Of a stretch of 64,000 nt of DNA, positions 1 through 10,176 are shown piece by piece. A program made the position numbers and the translations under genes. The first letter of the stretch is position 1. Every line of letters begins with the position of its first letter. The notes under the pieces are model-generated. The model saw only the letters and a program-made list of their open reading frames with translations, was not told the DNA's origin and did no database searches. Source of the DNA: Bacteroidota bacterium (lineage in GTDB: Bacteria; Bacteroidota; Bacteroidia; Bacteroidales; F082); assembly GCA_018830105.1 (NCBI GenBank), contig JAHJTC010000016.1:372001-436000 (forward strand), read 5' to 3'.

Positions 1-394
1 AGCATGGCCATGCATCAATCACTTCATACACATAACGTGGTAAAATCCGACGTTTTGAAAACTCATCAATCAGATCGTCAACCTGTATTTTATTTGGCAT
101 ATCGCCGGTAAGCAGCAGATAAATCAAGCCCTCAACATAAGGCATTTCGGCACCTTTGGCCTTGGGGAGTTTCTCAAATACTTCGGGCAAGGTATAGCCC
201 CGGTAACGAATCCCTTCTTTAGGATCGAGATAGGAAATATCAGTAACCAGACATTTTATGCCACGCATACCACCCAAAATCTGACCCATCGTCACTTTAT
301 CAACCACAAAATCACCAAATTCATCATTCAGCCTTTGGGTGCGCGGACGCCATTCATTAATTTTTTCTCTTAGTACTTCTTTAAGGTTCGACAT
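1..394 (-). CDS. gltA: Citrate synthase, N-terminal part (cut by window edge)
   Basis: Condenses oxaloacetate and acetyl-CoA to citrate, the first TCA step, in the cytoplasm. The reverse strand from the ATG at 394-392 reads without a stop to the window edge (about 131 residues, beginning MSNLKEVLREKINEW). It contains the stretch SYLDPKEGIRYRGYTLPE, which matches the N-terminal signature of eukaryotic-like citrate synthases (LDP-EGIRFRGYS-PE) rather than the hexameric E. coli type. It starts 19 bases after the icd stop on the same strand, so the two form a TCA operon with icd first. The C-terminal catalytic His and Asp are outside the window. Confident on family; completeness cannot be judged. 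Confidence 0.88.
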   Translation of the reverse strand, partial: MSNLKEVLREKINEWRPRTQRLNDEFGDFVVDKVTMGQILGGMRGIKCLVTDISYLDPKEGIRYRGYTLPEVFEKLPKAKGAEMPYVEGLIYLLLTGDMPNKIQVDDLIDEFSKRRILPRYVYEVIDAWPC

Positions 395-413
395 AGTTCT
401 TTGAATTTATTTG

Positions 414-1643
414 TTAAGCGATTAATTTTTTTTGAAGTCCTTCATTAATAGCGTTAAGAAAGTCCTGGGTATAGAGGTAATGCTCAGGTTTTAGGCCATT
501 TCCATGGATCAGCAAGGCTAAATCTTTGGTCATTTTTCCTGATTCTACGGTTTCGATACAAACTTTCTCCAGCGTGTTGCTGAATGCGATCAACTCCTGA
601 TTGTCATCAAGTTTTCCCCGATGCGCGAGCCCGCGTGTCCAGGCAAAAATTGAAGCAATGGGATTTGTTGAGGTGGGATTCCCTTTTTGGTGTTCGCGGT
701 AATGGCGCGTCACAGTACCATGGGCGGCTTCTGCCTCCATTGTTTTTCCGTCAGGAGTTACCAATACGCTGGTCATAAGCCCCAGCGATCCAAAACCTTG
801 CGCCAAGGTATCTGACTGCACATCGCCATCATAGTTTTTACATGCCCACACAAATTTGCCACTCCATTTGAGCGCTGCTGCAACCATATCATCAATCAGG
901 CGATGCTCGTAAATGATGCCGCTGGCCTCGAACTGAGCTTTATAATCGCGCTGATAGATGTCTTCGAAAATGTCTTTAAACCGTCCGTCATATTTTTTGA
1001 GGATGGTGTTCTTGGTCGACAGATAAAGCGGCCAGCCTTTTTGTAAGGCCATATTGAAACAGGAGTGCGCAAAGCCACGGATAGACTCATCGGTATTAAA
1101 CATGGCAAGTGCTACGCCATCTCCATCAAAATCATAAACGGAATATTCCTGTGCTTCGCTGCCATCGTCAGGCGTAAAAGTTATGGTGAGTTTTCCTTTC
1201 CCTTTGGTCAGAAAATCAGTTGCACGGTATTGATCGCCAAAAGCGTGACGACCTATCACAATTGGATCTTTCCAGCCCGGAACCAGCCTGGGAATATTAT
1301 TGATGAGTATGGGCTCGCGAAAAACTGTTCCGCCAAGGATGTTTCTGATCGTGCCATTGGGTGAGCGATACATGGCTTTTAAGCCAAATTCGTCAACCCT
1401 TTTCTCGTCGGGAGTTATCGTGGCGCATTTAATGCCAACATTGTATTTGCTTATTGCATGGGCAGCATCAACAGTTACCTGATCGTTGGTAGCATCGCGG
1501 TGTTCCATTCCTAAATCAAAATATTTGAGATCCAGGTCAACATAAGGCAGAATGAGTTTTTCTTTAATAAATGACCAGATTACGCGTGTCATTTCATCTC
1601 CGTCAAGTTCCACAACCGGGTGGGCAACTTTAATTTTTGTCAT
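414..1643 (-). CDS. icd: NADP-dependent isocitrate dehydrogenase (eukaryotic-type, dimeric)
   Basis: Oxidatively decarboxylates isocitrate to 2-oxoglutarate, making NADPH in the cytoplasm. The 409-residue length and the motifs [14 protein letters not shown] near the N-terminus, [20 protein letters not shown] (substrate-binding Ser/Asn/Arg) and [20 protein letters not shown] are those of the homodimeric type II enzyme shared by eukaryotes and many Bacteroidota, not the E. coli type [17 protein letters not shown] is the coenzyme-binding loop, and the His/Arg arrangement there indicates NADP. Start ATG at 1643 follows a long AT-rich leader. It is the first gene of a two-gene unit with citrate synthase. 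No anomaly seen. Confidence 0.96.
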   Translation of the reverse strand: MTKIKVAHPVVELDGDEMTRVIWSFIKEKLILPYVDLDLKYFDLGMEHRDATNDQVTVDAAHAISKYNVGIKCATITPDEKRVDEFGLKAMYRSPNGTIRNILGGTVFREPILINNIPRLVPGWKDPIVIGRHAFGDQYRATDFLTKGKGKLTITFTPDDGSEAQEYSVYDFDGDGVALAMFNTDESIRGFAHSCFNMALQKGWPLYLSTKNTILKKYDGRFKDIFEDIYQRDYKAQFEASGIIYEHRLIDDMVAAALKWSGKFVWACKNYDGDVQSDTLAQGFGSLGLMTSVLVTPDGKTMEAEAAHGTVTRHYREHQKGNPTSTNPIASIFAWTRGLAHRGKLDDNQELIAFSNTLEKVCIETVESGKMTKDLALLIHGNGLKPEHYLYTQDFLNAINEGLQKKLIA

Positions 1644-2129
1644 GTTTTTGTAAGGTTTTTATTTTAAAAATTTCATATTTTCATATGTTCAACAATTTTA
1701 AACAAGGGTTGTGCAATTTTCGGTTTTTTTTGTTACGGCTCTTATTTCATCCTATAAAAACTATTAATCCTCATAATCAGATAGAAAGCTAAAAAAAGTC
1801 CCTGCAATATAATTGCTTTGCTCCGTGCTTAAAATTGGGAAGGTAAAAATACAAAAATCTTTGGCATTTCATGCATTTTCTGACAGCTAACCACTTAATT
1901 TATACATTATTCTATATAATTTTACTGTTTATTTATTAACAATAGAACTGACCGATTTCAACGCTTTTTTATGCAGGTTTTATCGTAAGGTGAAGTGACC
2001 ATAACCGGTGATTTTGTTTTGTTCATTGCGAAGGTTTTTAAAAATAGTGTAAAAATTTTAGTGATAAACCAAAAATTCTACGAAATTTGTACTTAAAGAG
2101 CTTTTATTATTGATCATAAAATAAACAAG
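1644..2129. other. Intergenic region between divergent genes
   Basis: 486 AT-rich bases between icd (minus) and the PspC gene (plus), expected to carry both promoters. No open frame of interest and no RNA gene were recognised. I could not find a convincing TTG/TAnnTTTG pair for either gene. Confidence 0.6.
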
Positions 2130-2543
2130 ATGAATCAGGGATTGAAACGTAATGCAACAAATAAAGTAATTGCAGGTGTATGCAGCGGATTGGCAGATCA
2201 CTTCAATATGGACACTGCAGTTGTCAGATTGATTTTTGTGCTGCTGGCAGTTTTTGCGCTTGGTGGCGTAATCGCCTATATCATATTGTGGATCGTGCTT
2301 CCGGAAGCTTATTATGATCCTGCCATGTCATTTAATGAAGATCAGAATGCAGCTGCTGATGTGGAATACAAGCCTGCAGACACAGGCAAAGGGCAGCTTG
2401 TAGTGGGGATCACCCTGATCAGCATTGGAGCGCTGTTTTTGGTAGCAGCATTTATTCCAAGATTTAATTTACTTGATTTTTGGCCGGTGGTGCTTATTGC
2501 CTTGGGCGTGTTGATTTTGCAACAGGCTACCAAAAAAATGTGA
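2130..2543 (+). CDS. PspC-domain membrane protein
   Basis: Small inner-membrane protein of 137 residues. Residues about 3-62 are a PspC domain (LKRNATNKVIAGVCSGLADH followed by one transmembrane helix ending ILWIVLPEA), the module found in the phage-shock protein PspC and in many Bacteroidota envelope-stress proteins. Residues about 85-135 form two further hydrophobic stretches like the LiaI/LiaF-type membrane region found in the next gene. The next gene starts 81 bases downstream and encodes a LiaF-like protein, so a joint role in envelope-stress sensing is likely. Function beyond the domain name is inference; the ligand or partner is not visible. Confidence 0.85.
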   Translation: MNQGLKRNATNKVIAGVCSGLADHFNMDTAVVRLIFVLLAVFALGGVIAYIILWIVLPEAYYDPAMSFNEDQNAAADVEYKPADTGKGQLVVGITLISIGALFLVAAFIPRFNLLDFWPVVLIALGVLILQQATKKM

Positions 2544-2624
2544 GTCTAATTGGATTATCCTCAGTAAAAGAAATCATATTCTTGAAAAGTTATTCATGAA
2601 CAACTCATCACAAAAATTTAGAAA

Positions 2625-3545
2625 ATGAAACATCAAAATGTTTTTTGGGGAATATTACTCATTGCGATAGGCACGCTGTTTTTATTCGACAGGCTTGATA
2701 TTTTTGAATTTCAATGGCGCTTGCTGGGAAAATTATGGCCTATTCTTATTATTTTATGGGGTGTTTCTATTTTACCTGTAAAAGGATTTTTTAAGGTAAC
2801 TCTGGCTTTGTTGGTTGGTGCTCTGGGTGTTTATATGTATGCTCAGCAGGCCAACGATTTTCCCAAACGGTCGAAGGCTTTTGATTACAGTTACGAAAGC
2901 GATGAAATCAAAGAGGATTCAATCGTCACACAAAACTTTAGTCATGCTTTAAATTCCGAAATAGAAACTGCTATGCTGGAATTGGATGCCGGTGCCGGGG
3001 TGTATCGGCTTGAAGGAACCACAGGCGATTTGATCCGTGCCGAGAAGCGTGGCAGCAGGATGGTATATAATTTTCGGGTCGAAGAGTTAGACAAGAGAAG
3101 CCGGATTGTCATCAAACAAAAAAATTCCAAAGTGGTGTTGAGCAATAACCGAACAAACAGGTTTGATATCATGTTGAATACAAGTCCTGAATGGAGTTTT
3201 GATCTGGATGTAGGCGCGGCTGAGCTTGATTTTGATCTCAGCCCATACCGGGTATCTGAGATTGATCTCGATGGCGGTGCTGCTGCTATCGACATCAAAC
3301 TCGGCGAACAAACAATTCCCACACATTTAAATATTGATGCAGCAGCTTCTGCCATTTTCATTGAAATCCCGGCTTCGGCGGGTTGCAGGATAAAAGGATC
3401 TACGGTTCTTTCGAGTAAAACCCTAGATGACTTTGAGAAGCTGGAAAATGGCCTTTACGAAACAGCTGACTTTGAAAATGCCGATCAGCAGATATTTATT
3501 AAAATTGATGCTGCTGTTTCCAGTTTTCAGGTGAAGCGATACTAA
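2625..3545 (+). CDS. LiaF-like / toast-rack envelope protein
   Basis: 306-residue membrane protein. The first about 75 residues hold three hydrophobic helices (FWGILLIAIGTLFLFDRLDI; LWPILIILWGVSILPV; LALLVGALGVYMYAQ), the LiaI/LiaF-like transmembrane region. From about residue 110 to the end is a beta-rich section (MLELDAGAGVYRLEGTTGDL and later DVGAAELDFDLSPYRV, DGGAAAIDIKLGEQ) with the repeating G-A-x-x-hydrophobic pattern of toast-rack/DUF2154 domains. LiaF proteins of Firmicutes modulate a cell-envelope two-component system; no such system is adjacent here. Together with the upstream PspC protein it looks like a membrane-stress pair. Domain assignment is good; function is inferred. Confidence 0.8.
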   Translation: MKHQNVFWGILLIAIGTLFLFDRLDIFEFQWRLLGKLWPILIILWGVSILPVKGFFKVTLALLVGALGVYMYAQQANDFPKRSKAFDYSYESDEIKEDSIVTQNFSHALNSEIETAMLELDAGAGVYRLEGTTGDLIRAEKRGSRMVYNFRVEELDKRSRIVIKQKNSKVVLSNNRTNRFDIMLNTSPEWSFDLDVGAAELDFDLSPYRVSEIDLDGGAAAIDIKLGEQTIPTHLNIDAAASAIFIEIPASAGCRIKGSTVLSSKTLDDFEKLENGLYETADFENADQQIFIKIDAAVSSFQVKRY

Positions 3546-3622
3546 TGCCGCTTAATTTGCCAATGTGGCAGCAGCAGATGGCTTTATTTCCAACTGGCAC
3601 AAGATTTGAGCGATAGCCTGAT

Positions 3623-4555
3623 ATGGAATATAAAGATTATTATCAGATTTTAGGTGTAGATCGTAAAGCGAGTGCCGATGAAATAAAAAAGGCATATCGT
3701 AAGCTTGCTGTAAAATTTCATCCTGATAAGAATCCTGACAATGTAAAGGCCGAGGACCGTTTTAAGGAAGCTAGCGAAGCCTACGAAGTGCTTGGCAATG
3801 CCGAAAAGCGTAAGAAGTACGACGAATTGGGTGCCAACTGGAAACAATATGAACAGCAAGGCTTTGAGGGCTTTGGCGGGAACCGGCGCTATTCATCTGG
3901 CCGCGGGCAGGCCAATTATGGAGAGTTTTTTGAAGGAGAGCCGGGATTCTCTGATTTTTTTGAAGCTTTTTTTGGAGGAGGCTTTGGCGGCAGTGCTTTC
4001 GGCGAACGGAGTGGCCATACAGGCCGCAGGCAGGTGAAAGGACAAGATTTGAGCGCCGACATTAAGCTTAGCCTTTCGGAAGCATTTCACGGTACTGAAC
4101 GCATCCTGCAGCTGGAAGGAAACCGTATCCGAATCAAGATAAAACCGGGTGTACGCAACGGGCAAACGCTGCGTTTAAAAGGCAAAGGACAACAGAGTCC
4201 TTTTGGAGGGCAGCCCGGTGACTTGCTGTTGAAAATCCACCTGAAAGAGGAGGCCGGTATCTACAGGGATGGTGATGATTTGATTCAGGAACTGCCGGTG
4301 GATATGTACACGGCAATACTTGGAGGCAAAATCACTTTACGAACCTTGAAAGGGGAGGTGCAGGTGCCTGTAAAGGCTGGTGTTCAAACCAATCATACGC
4401 TTCGCTTAAAAGGACTGGGCATGCCTGTTTATGGAAAATCAGAAAAAGGAAATCTGCTGTTAAAAGTAAAACTGCAATTGCCCCAAAATATGACAGAAAA
4501 AGAGCTGGAGTTAATCCGGCAGGCAGCGGAAATAAATGCCGGAAATCAAAGCTAA
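3623..4555 (+). CDS. cbpA: DnaJ-type co-chaperone, CbpA-like
   Basis: J-domain protein that would stimulate Hsp70 (DnaK) ATPase in the cytoplasm and may bind curved DNA as CbpA does. Residues 3-70 form the J domain with the HPD motif at 33-35 (KFHPDKNP). Residues about 80-140 are a Gly/Phe-rich linker. There is no zinc-finger CxxCxGxG block, which separates it from true DnaJ and fits the CbpA class; residues about 145-300 are the two substrate-binding beta domains ([20 protein letters not shown]). Length of 310 residues is normal. It starts 77 bases after the LiaF-like gene and may belong to the same stress-related unit. The symbol is by class, not proven orthology. Confidence 0.9.
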   Translation: MEYKDYYQILGVDRKASADEIKKAYRKLAVKFHPDKNPDNVKAEDRFKEASEAYEVLGNAEKRKKYDELGANWKQYEQQGFEGFGGNRRYSSGRGQANYGEFFEGEPGFSDFFEAFFGGGFGGSAFGERSGHTGRRQVKGQDLSADIKLSLSEAFHGTERILQLEGNRIRIKIKPGVRNGQTLRLKGKGQQSPFGGQPGDLLLKIHLKEEAGIYRDGDDLIQELPVDMYTAILGGKITLRTLKGEVQVPVKAGVQTNHTLRLKGLGMPVYGKSEKGNLLLKVKLQLPQNMTEKELELIRQAAEINAGNQS

Positions 4556-4721
4556 GCCATTTTTGAAAGGCTATTTTGCCTGAAACTGGCTAAATGGCAC
4601 TTTATTCTGAATTTTTGAGGTAAGTTGCGTACTTTTTATTTATTTTGCGCGTTCTTTTGCGTAACAATTGACTTATAAAAATTGGCTCATGCCATCCCAG
4701 TTCAAAATCTATACAGTTCAC

Positions 4722-7058
4722 ATGCAGAGATTTATACACTTCAAAAGACTTTTTTTATTCCTTTTTGTTATCTTAAGCTATGCAACGGCAACACATGCCC
4801 AGGAGGCAGCTGTCAGAGGCTTTGTTTATGAAGCGAGTACGGGAGAGCCGGTAATTTTTTCCAATGTTTATCTGGAAGGCACCAACTACGGTGCTTCAAC
4901 AGATATCAATGGTTATTTTAGCATCACCAAAATTCTTCCCGGTGAATACCAGCTTTTGGTTACTTTTTTGGGCTACGACACCATTCGTCAGGAGCTTGTG
5001 CTTAGTGCGAACGATGTGCTCAACAGAAGATTTAATATGAAGGAGTCGAGTGTGAGTCTGGAAACAGTAAACATCACCGGCGAAAGGGTTGAAGCCCGAA
5101 CAGAGACGAAAACCTCGGTGATTAATATTACCCCAAAAACACTAAAGAAAATACCGTCAATAGGCGGACAGGCCGACCTGGCGCAGTACCTGCAGGTGAT
5201 TCCGGGTGTTGTATTCACAGGCGATCAGGGTGGGCAGCTCTATATAAGAGGTGGATCGCCTATTCAGAACAAGGTGTTGCTTGATGGCATGGTGGTGTAT
5301 AATCCTTTTCACTCTATTGGCTTGTTTTCGGTTTTTGACACCGATATGATCCGCAACGCCGAAGTTTTTACGGGGGGATTTAGTGCTGATTATGGTGGCA
5401 GAATTTCCTCTGTGATGGATATTACCACACGCGATGGGAATAAAAATCGCTTTGGCGGCATTGTTTCGGGTAGTTCTTTCGGCGCAAAGATGTTGTTGGA
5501 AGGCCCCATTATGCGTGCCAAAGAAGAAAATGGCTCAAGCGCCAGTTTTATTTTATCGGTAAAAAACTCCTACCTCGAACAAACAAGTCAAAGTATCTAT
5601 AACTATATCGATGAAGATGGTTTGCCATTTAACTTTTTGGATTTGTATGGAAAAGTCTCCATCAATGCCGCTAATGGAAGTAAAATAAATTTCTTCGGAT
5701 TTAATTTCGATGATCAGGTAAATAACTATAAATCACTTTCCGATTTTGGTTGGTCATCTGTTGGAGGAGGCTCCAACTTTTTAATTATCCCCGGAAAGTC
5801 GCCCGTATTGATCGAAGGAAATATGGCCTACTCAAGCTATACTGCCACTTTATCTGAGGCCTCATCGCCCGATCGGTCAAGCAGTATCAACGGCTTTAAT
5901 ATGGGCTTTCATTTTACCTACTTTTTAGGAAAAGACCTGGTAAAATATGGCATCGAACTCTTAGGATTTAAAACAGAATTTGACTTTACCAATGGCGTAG
6001 GGCGCAACATCAACCAAACCGAAAACACTACCGAACTTGCCGGTTATGTTCGCTATAAAGGAAGTTTTGGTAAGTTGTTGTTCGAGCCCAGCTTTCGTAT
6101 GCAGTGGTATGCTTCGCTTAGCAATATTTCGCCCGAACCACGCCTGTCGATGAAATACCTTGTCAATGACTGGTTTCGCATTAAAATGGCCACCGGAATG
6201 TATTCCCAAAACCTGATCGCTGCCAATAGCGACCGCGATGTGGTAAACCTGTTTTATGGCTTCCTTTCGGGGCCTGATAACCTGCCAAACCGATTTGATG
6301 GCGAAGAAATAACCCATAAGCTGCAAAAGGCCAATCATTATATCTTAGGAACCGAGTTTGACCTAACGAATCGTATCAACCTCAATGTGGAAGGCTATCT
6401 TAAAGACTTTAAGCAGTTGACAAACCTCAACAGAAATAAGCTTTTCAACGAAAATACAGCGCCTCTCAATACCCCGGATATTTATAAAAAAGATTTTATC
6501 ATTGAAAAGGGAAAAGCCTATGGGGGCGATATAGCCCTGAAATATGAGGACAAACACTTGTATATCTGGTCAGTTTACTCGCTTGGCTTTGTAACAAAGG
6601 AGTACGAAGAGAGTATGGGCAAATTAGTATCCTACAGGCCGCATTACGATAGGCGCCACAATGTCAACCTTTTGATTTCTTATACGGCAGGCGACAGAAG
6701 GCAATGGGAATTTAGCGGACGCTGGAATTTTGGTTCTGGTTTTCCATTCACTCAAGTGCAGGGATATTATGAATACCTCAATTTTGGTGAAGGCGTAAAT
6801 ACAGATTACACCACAGCAAATGGTGAGCTGGGAATTATTTACGGTGACTTGAATAAGGGAGAGCTTCCAAGTTATCACCGCCTCGATTTTGACATCAAAC
6901 GCCGATTCTTCTTTAGCGAACGAACACAACTCGAATTGAATGTGAGTGTTACCAACCTCTACAACAGGGAAAATGTGTTTTATGTAGATCAGATCACCAA
7001 CGACATTATTCGCCAGCTGCCACTTATGCCCAGCTTTGGCTTAACCTTGAGTTTTTAA
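4722..7058 (+). CDS. TonB-dependent outer-membrane receptor
   Basis: Outer-membrane beta-barrel of about 778 residues that takes up an unknown ligand using TonB energy. The chosen ATG at 4722 gives a clean signal peptide (MQRFIHFKRLFLFLFVILSY, cleaved after THAQ); an upstream in-frame TTG at 4668 would add 18 non-signal residues. Residues about 30-110 form a carboxypeptidase-regulatory-like domain (VRGFVYEASTGEPVIFSNVY), followed by a plug (GGQADLAQYLQVIPGVVF, YIRGGSPIQNKVLLDG) and the barrel ending with aromatic residues and SF. There is no SusD partner, so it is not a classical SusCD pair. The S9 oligopeptidase 18 bases downstream is probably co-transcribed, which hints at peptide-related substrates; that link is inference. 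Confidence 0.9.
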   Translation: MQRFIHFKRLFLFLFVILSYATATHAQEAAVRGFVYEASTGEPVIFSNVYLEGTNYGASTDINGYFSITKILPGEYQLLVTFLGYDTIRQELVLSANDVLNRRFNMKESSVSLETVNITGERVEARTETKTSVINITPKTLKKIPSIGGQADLAQYLQVIPGVVFTGDQGGQLYIRGGSPIQNKVLLDGMVVYNPFHSIGLFSVFDTDMIRNAEVFTGGFSADYGGRISSVMDITTRDGNKNRFGGIVSGSSFGAKMLLEGPIMRAKEENGSSASFILSVKNSYLEQTSQSIYNYIDEDGLPFNFLDLYGKVSINAANGSKINFFGFNFDDQVNNYKSLSDFGWSSVGGGSNFLIIPGKSPVLIEGNMAYSSYTATLSEASSPDRSSSINGFNMGFHFTYFLGKDLVKYGIELLGFKTEFDFTNGVGRNINQTENTTELAGYVRYKGSFGKLLFEPSFRMQWYASLSNISPEPRLSMKYLVNDWFRIKMATGMYSQNLIAANSDRDVVNLFYGFLSGPDNLPNRFDGEEITHKLQKANHYILGTEFDLTNRINLNVEGYLKDFKQLTNLNRNKLFNENTAPLNTPDIYKKDFIIEKGKAYGGDIALKYEDKHLYIWSVYSLGFVTKEYEESMGKLVSYRPHYDRRHNVNLLISYTAGDRRQWEFSGRWNFGSGFPFTQVQGYYEYLNFGEGVNTDYTTANGELGIIYGDLNKGELPSYHRLDFDIKRRFFFSERTQLELNVSVTNLYNRENVFYVDQITNDIIRQLPLMPSFGLTLSF

Positions 7059-7076
7059 CAAATAAATCAACCGGAT

Positions 7077-9224
7077 ATGCAAATCATTACAAAAAAGAAA
7101 AAGGCATTAACAGGAAGCGCTTTGCTGATGTTAGCCCTTATGCTGTTTAGTTTTCACAGCTGTGAACCTTCAAAAAAGACCCCAATGCCTGCACCTGACG
7201 TTGCCCAAAAACCACATGAACTTACCAAACACGATCACACCCGAATTGATAACTATTATTGGTTAAACGAACGCGAAAACCCGGAAGTGATCGCTTATCT
7301 GGAAGCCGAGAATGCTTATACAGATACCGTTTTAGCCAATACTAATCAACTACAAGAGGAGCTGTATGAGGAAATGTTGGGGCGCATAAAGCAAACAGAT
7401 ATTTCGGTTCCTTTTAAACTCAATGGTTATTATTATTACACCCGTTACGAAGAGGGAAAGGAATACCCAATCTATTGCCGCAAAAAAGATAATCTTGATG
7501 CTGAAGAAGAAGTCATGCTCAACGGCAATGAGATGGCCGAAGGCTATGCCTATTTTCAGATTGGAGGATGGGAAATCAGCAGCGATAACAACCTGTTGGC
7601 TTTTTCTGTAGATACGGTTAGCCGGCGTCAATATACTATTTATGTAAAAAACCTGACCACTGGTGCTATTTATCCTGAAAACATCCCGAATACTTCGGGT
7701 AATATGGCCTGGGGAAACGATAACGAAACACTCTTTTACAGCGTAAAAGACGAAACCTTGCGCCCTTACAGGGTAATGCGCCATAAGCTTGACGAAGCCT
7801 ATGAAAGTGATAGGGCAGTTTTTACTGAAGATGATCCAACTTTCTATGCTTTTGTTTTTAAAACCAAATCAAAGGCTTATGTCATGATAGGCTCGGTGAG
7901 TACGATGTCGGCCGAATATAGCTTTGTTGATGCAAACAAACCGCAGAACGACTTTAAATTGGTTCAGGAGCGGCAGCCGGATATGTTGTATAGCGTTGAT
8001 CATTACAAAAATGATTTCTATATCCGAACCAACCTTGATGCCCAGAATTTCAGGCTGATGAAAACCAGCGTGAAAAAACCCGGCATGGAAAACTGGAAAG
8101 AAGTTATTGCCCACCGGCCGGATGTGTTGCTGGAGGACTTTGAGATTTTTGCTGATTACCTTGCCGTTAGTGAAAGGCAAAAAGGATTGGTGAATATTCG
8201 GGTGATGAGTTGGGATAAAAAGAAGGATTATTACCTCGATTTTGGCGAACCGGCTTATACCGCTTATATGAGTACCAATGTTGATTTTGAAACCAAGGTT
8301 TTGCGCTACGGCTACACCTCACTCACTACGCCCAATTCTGTTTATGACTACAACATGGCCGATAAAACCCGCAAACTGTTGAAACAACAGGAGGTGGTCG
8401 GTGGCTATAACCCTGATGACTATCAGTCAGAGCGTTTGTATGTGACTTCGCACGATGGCCAGCAGGTTCCTGTTTCGCTGGTATATAAAAAAGGACTGGA
8501 GAAAAATGGTCAAAATCCCGTGGTATTATATGGTTATGGCTCTTATGGCGCCAGTATGGATGCCTATTTTTCATCCACCCGGCTAAGTTTGCTCGACAGA
8601 GGTTTTGTATGGGCTATAGCGCACATCCGTGGTGGCGAAGAGCTTGGCCGTCAATGGTATGAAGATGGAAAGCTACTTAATAAAATGAATACTTTCCACG
8701 ATTTTATCGCTTGTGGAGAATACCTGATCGATCAGAAATATACCGATACGGAGCATCTGTTTGCCCTTGGTGGCAGTGCCGGTGGATTGCTTGTTGGTGC
8801 CGTTGTGAATATGCGCCCCGACCTATGGAAAGGAGTCATTGCCGCTGTGCCTTTTGTGGATGTGGTAACAACGATGCTTGACGAGTCAATTCCTTTAACC
8901 ACAGGAGAGTATGACGAGTGGGGCAATCCCAACGATAAAACTTTTTACGAGTATATGCTTTCGTATTCTCCTTACGATAATGTGGAAGCCAAAGATTATC
9001 CTGCCATGCTTGTTACCACTGGATTACACGATAGTCAGGTACAGTATTGGGAGCCTGCCAAATGGGTAGCAAAACTGCGTGATATGAAGACAGACGACAA
9101 TTTGCTTTTGCTTAAAACCAATATGGATTTTGGACATGGTGGAGCATCAGGTCGCTTTGAGAGACTCAGAGAAACAGCGCTGGAGTATGCCTTTATGCTG
9201 AATGAGCTTGGCATGGTGAAATAA
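7077..9224 (+). CDS. S9A family oligopeptidase (protease II-like lipoprotein)
   Basis: Serine peptidase of the prolyl oligopeptidase family, closest in layout to oligopeptidase B (protease II), which cleaves short peptides after basic residues. 715 residues. The N-terminus is a lipoprotein signal (hydrophobic run ending FSFHSC), so it is likely anchored facing the periplasm. Residues about 40-430 are the seven-bladed propeller; the C-terminal alpha/beta hydrolase domain has the nucleophile Ser567 in GGSAGG, Asp652 in GLHDSQVQYWEP and His687 in DFGHGG, so the triad is complete. It follows the TonB receptor by 18 bases and ends at a strong terminator. Family assignment is firm; basic-residue specificity is by analogy. 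Confidence 0.92.
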   Translation: MQIITKKKKALTGSALLMLALMLFSFHSCEPSKKTPMPAPDVAQKPHELTKHDHTRIDNYYWLNERENPEVIAYLEAENAYTDTVLANTNQLQEELYEEMLGRIKQTDISVPFKLNGYYYYTRYEEGKEYPIYCRKKDNLDAEEEVMLNGNEMAEGYAYFQIGGWEISSDNNLLAFSVDTVSRRQYTIYVKNLTTGAIYPENIPNTSGNMAWGNDNETLFYSVKDETLRPYRVMRHKLDEAYESDRAVFTEDDPTFYAFVFKTKSKAYVMIGSVSTMSAEYSFVDANKPQNDFKLVQERQPDMLYSVDHYKNDFYIRTNLDAQNFRLMKTSVKKPGMENWKEVIAHRPDVLLEDFEIFADYLAVSERQKGLVNIRVMSWDKKKDYYLDFGEPAYTAYMSTNVDFETKVLRYGYTSLTTPNSVYDYNMADKTRKLLKQQEVVGGYNPDDYQSERLYVTSHDGQQVPVSLVYKKGLEKNGQNPVVLYGYGSYGASMDAYFSSTRLSLLDRGFVWAIAHIRGGEELGRQWYEDGKLLNKMNTFHDFIACGEYLIDQKYTDTEHLFALGGSAGGLLVGAVVNMRPDLWKGVIAAVPFVDVVTTMLDESIPLTTGEYDEWGNPNDKTFYEYMLSYSPYDNVEAKDYPAMLVTTGLHDSQVQYWEPAKWVAKLRDMKTDDNLLLLKTNMDFGHGGASGRFERLRETALEYAFMLNELGMVK

Positions 9225-9240
9225 CATCTGATAAAACCCC

Positions 9241-9285
9241 AAAAAAAAAGAGGCTGCGTCGTTGGAGGCAGCCTCTTTTTTTTTT
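9241..9285. terminator. Bidirectional intrinsic terminator
   Basis: Stem AGAGGCTGC (9249-9257) pairs with GCAGCCTCT (9268-9276). It is flanked by an A-run on the left and a T-run on the right, so it can terminate the oligopeptidase gene (plus) and the convergent DUF1801 gene (minus). Confidence 0.9.
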
Positions 9286-9325
9286 GTCCCGAAATCGAAT
9301 GAGTTTTATTTAGGGAGAATCAAGC

Positions 9326-9748
9326 TTAAGGATACTTCGCTTGCAGAAATTCAATGGTGGTTCGAATCATTTCTTTAAGCACATCCTGATTGATGTCGGT
9401 CAGTTTTTTAACATAGATACAGGCTTTGCCCATTTTGTATTTGCCCAGTTCGCTAAGCAACGCATCCTGTCCGTCGCTGCCAGCATAAACATACAATGAA
9501 ATTGCTGTTTTTCGTGGCGAAAACCCAACAAGAGGCCAATCGCCTTGCTGTCGGCTTCTTTCAGATTTGTAGTGATAGCTTCCAAATCCGATAATAGAAT
9601 TGCCCCACATTTTTGGCTTATATCCGCTAACATCCTCCATTAGTTCGAGGATTTCCAGACTATCTTTTATCTTTTGATCTGTATCTGCAAATGAATGGAT
9701 AAATGCAATCACATCCGCATCATTTTGTTTCGTTTTTAATTCTGCCAT
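9326..9748 (-). CDS. DUF1801 domain protein (YdhG-like)
   Basis: 140-residue soluble protein. The pattern VIAFIHSFADTDQKIKDSLE, then MWGNSIIGFGSYHYKSERSR and the late IYVKKLTDINQDVLKEMI segment matches DUF1801/YdhG-like proteins, small cytoplasmic proteins with a CyaY/YjbR-like fold and no established biochemical role. Single gene with its own start at 9748, convergent with the oligopeptidase gene across the shared terminator. No signal peptide and no membrane segment. Family confident, function unknown. Confidence 0.82.
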   Translation of the reverse strand: MAELKTKQNDADVIAFIHSFADTDQKIKDSLEILELMEDVSGYKPKMWGNSIIGFGSYHYKSERSRQQGDWPLVGFSPRKTAISLYVYAGSDGQDALLSELGKYKMGKACIYVKKLTDINQDVLKEMIRTTIEFLQAKYP

Positions 9749-9895
9749 AGGATATTATTTTACTTAACTATTCCAAAAAAGGGTGGGCAGGATTTAACCA
9801 AAATACATGCTAATCCCAGCTTCCACAGCTGGCACAAATTTACAATTTATAGTCAAAGTATAATCTTGGATAAGCCAGCAACCAACTAACCCATA

Positions 9896-10114
9896 CTATC
9901 CGTTTAAGATCAGGCTTATTTTTTCTTCTGCTATCGGTAGTCGATCAGCAGCCATCAAGGGGTGTATGTGAACCTGAAGAACTTCGGTCAATAAGCCTTT
10001 ATTGATAATTTTCAGGAGCTCATCTTTCAGAAAAGAATAAATACTTGTTTCACTTGCTATTATCTCTTCAACAATACTGGTTCTGTTATCTATCACGTAA
10101 ATGATATTTTCCAT
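9896..10114 (-). CDS. Small hypothetical protein (72 aa)
   Basis: I do not recognise this protein. It begins MENIIYVIDNRTSIVEEIIA and has no signal peptide or membrane segment; it reads as a small soluble alpha/beta protein with an acidic helix. It lies 62 bases downstream of the GH47 gene on the same strand and could be translated from the same message, but its base composition and short length do not prove that it is a gene. It could be a chance open frame. Confidence 0.4.
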   Translation of the reverse strand: MENIIYVIDNRTSIVEEIIASETSIYSFLKDELLKIINKGLLTEVLQVHIHPLMAADRLPIAEEKISLILNG

Positions 10115-10176
10115 ATCATGGCTTGTCCGGAAAACAAATATTTAAAACAATTTATTCCGAATTGGAAAACAGCATA